Source: Liolophura sinensis (lineage: Eukaryota > Mollusca > Polyplacophora > Chitonida > Chitonidae). From it: 64,000 nucleotides of DNA. Numbering within the stretch: position 1 is the first letter of the stretch; every line of letters starts with the position of its first letter. The DNA lies in assembly GCF_032854445.1 (NCBI RefSeq), contig NC_088299.1, positions 10,907,608 through 10,971,607 of the forward strand. The letters run 5' to 3'. Shown piece after piece: positions 62,273 through 64,000 of the stretch. Under the pieces are notes generated by a model. It worked only from the letters and a program-made list of their open reading frames with translations, ran no database searches and was not told the DNA's origin. The translations under genes and the position numbers were made by a program.

Positions 62273-64000
62273 CCAGTAATTCAACTGGTTTACACCATGT
62301 AGCCAATCGAAGTATATATCCGCCCGAGGATGACTCACAGAACGCCAATATCTGAGTATGTACTGATTCTGGGGCAAAATGAGTCATTTACAACCATTAA
62401 GGTATCAGGTTCCTAATGACATTTGTGTCTCAGTGGTTCAGTGGAACAAAGCAGATGGCGTTATTTGTGCAGTACTGAAATAACAAACATTCTGAAAGCA
62501 TTGCAGGTCACAAAATAGAACATTTATGCCAAAAACAGGTCAATCATGCCTGTTTGAGCCGACAGAATAATAGCAGTGTCATAGCTCACAAAAAAGAATG
62601 GTAGCCATGTATTATTTTGACGAAAATGGACGAAACGACCTTAGACTTGATCTGTAACATTTCTCGTTAAAACAATGTATCGGCCACAGTTCAAAAACTG
62701 CGTAAAAACTGTCAAAATTTTGTCAAAAACGGACGAAACTATCGGAACCTCAAACTTAATCTATGACCATTGCTGTAACCACGTGATAAATTACAATTCA
62801 TTACGATGAATTGCTATGGAAAAAATACTGGAATACTGTTCCCTGGCGGACTGACGGACGAACAGACAAGGGTTTGTTCAGATTTATATATGCCTACTCT
62901 TGTTGACCATGATGCCAATTCTATGCAGACTGGATATAACATTACCATCGATTAAAACAAACTCGAATTCGTAAAAGATTACTGCGTGTATATAACAATA
63001 ATGTACATAAGGGCATCCCAGATAATTAAAAGAAGCCTATATACATGTAGTTACATGCGGACATCTTAAATCCAACATTGTTTCATCCGATATAAAATTA
63101 CATCCCAGGTGAAATATGTTTTCAATTACTTGAAACCCCATTGGCCAAGCGCTATCACTAGGCTGAATAAGGTGACAGAAAAACATAGAACTACATCTCG
63201 CTGCTGTATATGAAGGTTATCATGACACACAAACAAGTCATATAGAGACACCGGAAGTCAGGCATTATTCAAAGGACGAGAAATATTGTCCTTAATGGCA
63301 TGAGATATGGAACTGACGACTCTACGATGGCAACTATGAAAAAAAGAACTTGCTTTTTGTTTTGTATGGTTGTCATAGAAACGAGACTGACACGTACATT
63401 TATTTTATGTCTGTTCCGACCTGAAAGAATGTCAAGAAGAATGCATTTGTAGGAGGCTAATTTTGCGGTAATGGCGGACATAAAGGAGCTACATCGCGGA
63501 ATCGGTTTATACGCTCAGTGACTGGCTAAAAACCAGTATGTATCCGGAGAGGTACAGCACATGGTTTTGTACTTTAAACAAGGATCCAAGTTCCAACAAC
63601 TGCTGTCCAGACACATGCAAACGTCTCATTTCTGACCACTGCGCATAAATATAGGTTTTAGTGCCAGATTGAGGTATCAATAGACCTATGCCGTTTAGTA
63701 GTCAGTAGTGTTTGTAATGTTTTGCTGTGAGGAACGCGAAATTTTACGTCACACTTACCAACTTGAAATGAAGGACTCTTTCACATTAGTCAGTCGTCAG
63801 TCTAAACAAAACTGTAATCAAACACGGACTTCATTTTACATGCATCAACGGATAAATAAATTTTAATCCCCAACAATTTCAGCTGCAACTGATGAACAGC
63901 TAAACACTAACTTCAAATACAGAAAACGGCTATGTGACAGCCAACCTAAGTGTATCGTCCATCATGAAGACCTACAAATACATGCCATTTACCTAGTATA

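Larger units (their letters stand above)
57970..64000. other. Upstream flank, no gene seen
   Basis: Apart from the listed repeats and SINE pieces I find no exon-like sequence. An AAGGGAGATAAC-type motif occurs at 59750. Confidence 0.55.

Noticed and set aside
63471-63521. ATG-initiated MADIKELHRGIGLYAQ that looks like a first exon
   Set aside because: Stops after 16 codons, no convincing donor and no downstream exon in the window.

Overview
This is a eukaryotic, AT-rich, intron-rich genomic window. The tRNA-derived SINEs with (AAAT)n-type tails, the dispersed repeats and the gene content suggest a lophotrochozoan, most likely a mollusc. That placement is inferred from recognising the repeat style, not from a search.

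Layout. (1) Positions 1-28353, plus strand: the 3' part of the mTOR kinase gene. Twenty-eight coding exons are resolved here. They run from the middle HEAT repeats through the FAT, FRB, kinase and FATC parts and end in the mTOR C-terminus CYIGWCPFW-stop. A 200-N assembly gap (14314-14513) lies where about 300 residues of the FAT domain should be encoded. (2) Positions 28354-37657: the space between two convergent genes. It holds a G-rich tract just after the mTOR stop, several minisatellites, a MITE and SINE remnants, and no recognisable gene. (3) Positions 37658-54975, minus strand: a complete SLC12A9 gene (cation-chloride cotransporter family), 11 coding exons, 962 residues predicted, with every exon junction in frame. 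A cluster of CRE, ETS and E-box motifs lies 210-255 bp upstream of its start. (4) Positions 55260-64000: upstream flank with SINEs, a perfect 140-bp tandem duplication and a minisatellite carrying repeated tRNA A-box-like motifs. I see no gene there.

The most unusual signal is a recurring one. Several minisatellites are built from splice junctions of the host genes: acceptor plus exon start, or exon end plus donor. In mTOR this is clear at exons 7, 12, 14, 18, 22 and 26 (window numbering). In SLC12A9 exon 6 the acceptor and first ~43 exon bases recur as a 59-bp unit about 37 times, and exon 10 has a single decayed partial copy. These arrays place trains of decoy splice sites next to genuine ones in two essential genes. 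The other notable elements are a MITE family with terminal inverted repeats (four copies), a 50-bp-arm foldback, and G-quadruplex-forming tracts in the sense strand of both transcripts.

Functionally, mTOR is the kinase of the nutrient-sensing TORC1/TORC2 complexes and acts largely at the lysosome. SLC12A9 orthologues have been linked to lysosomal ion handling. The two genes are neighbours pointing at each other, but nothing in the sequence shows co-regulation.
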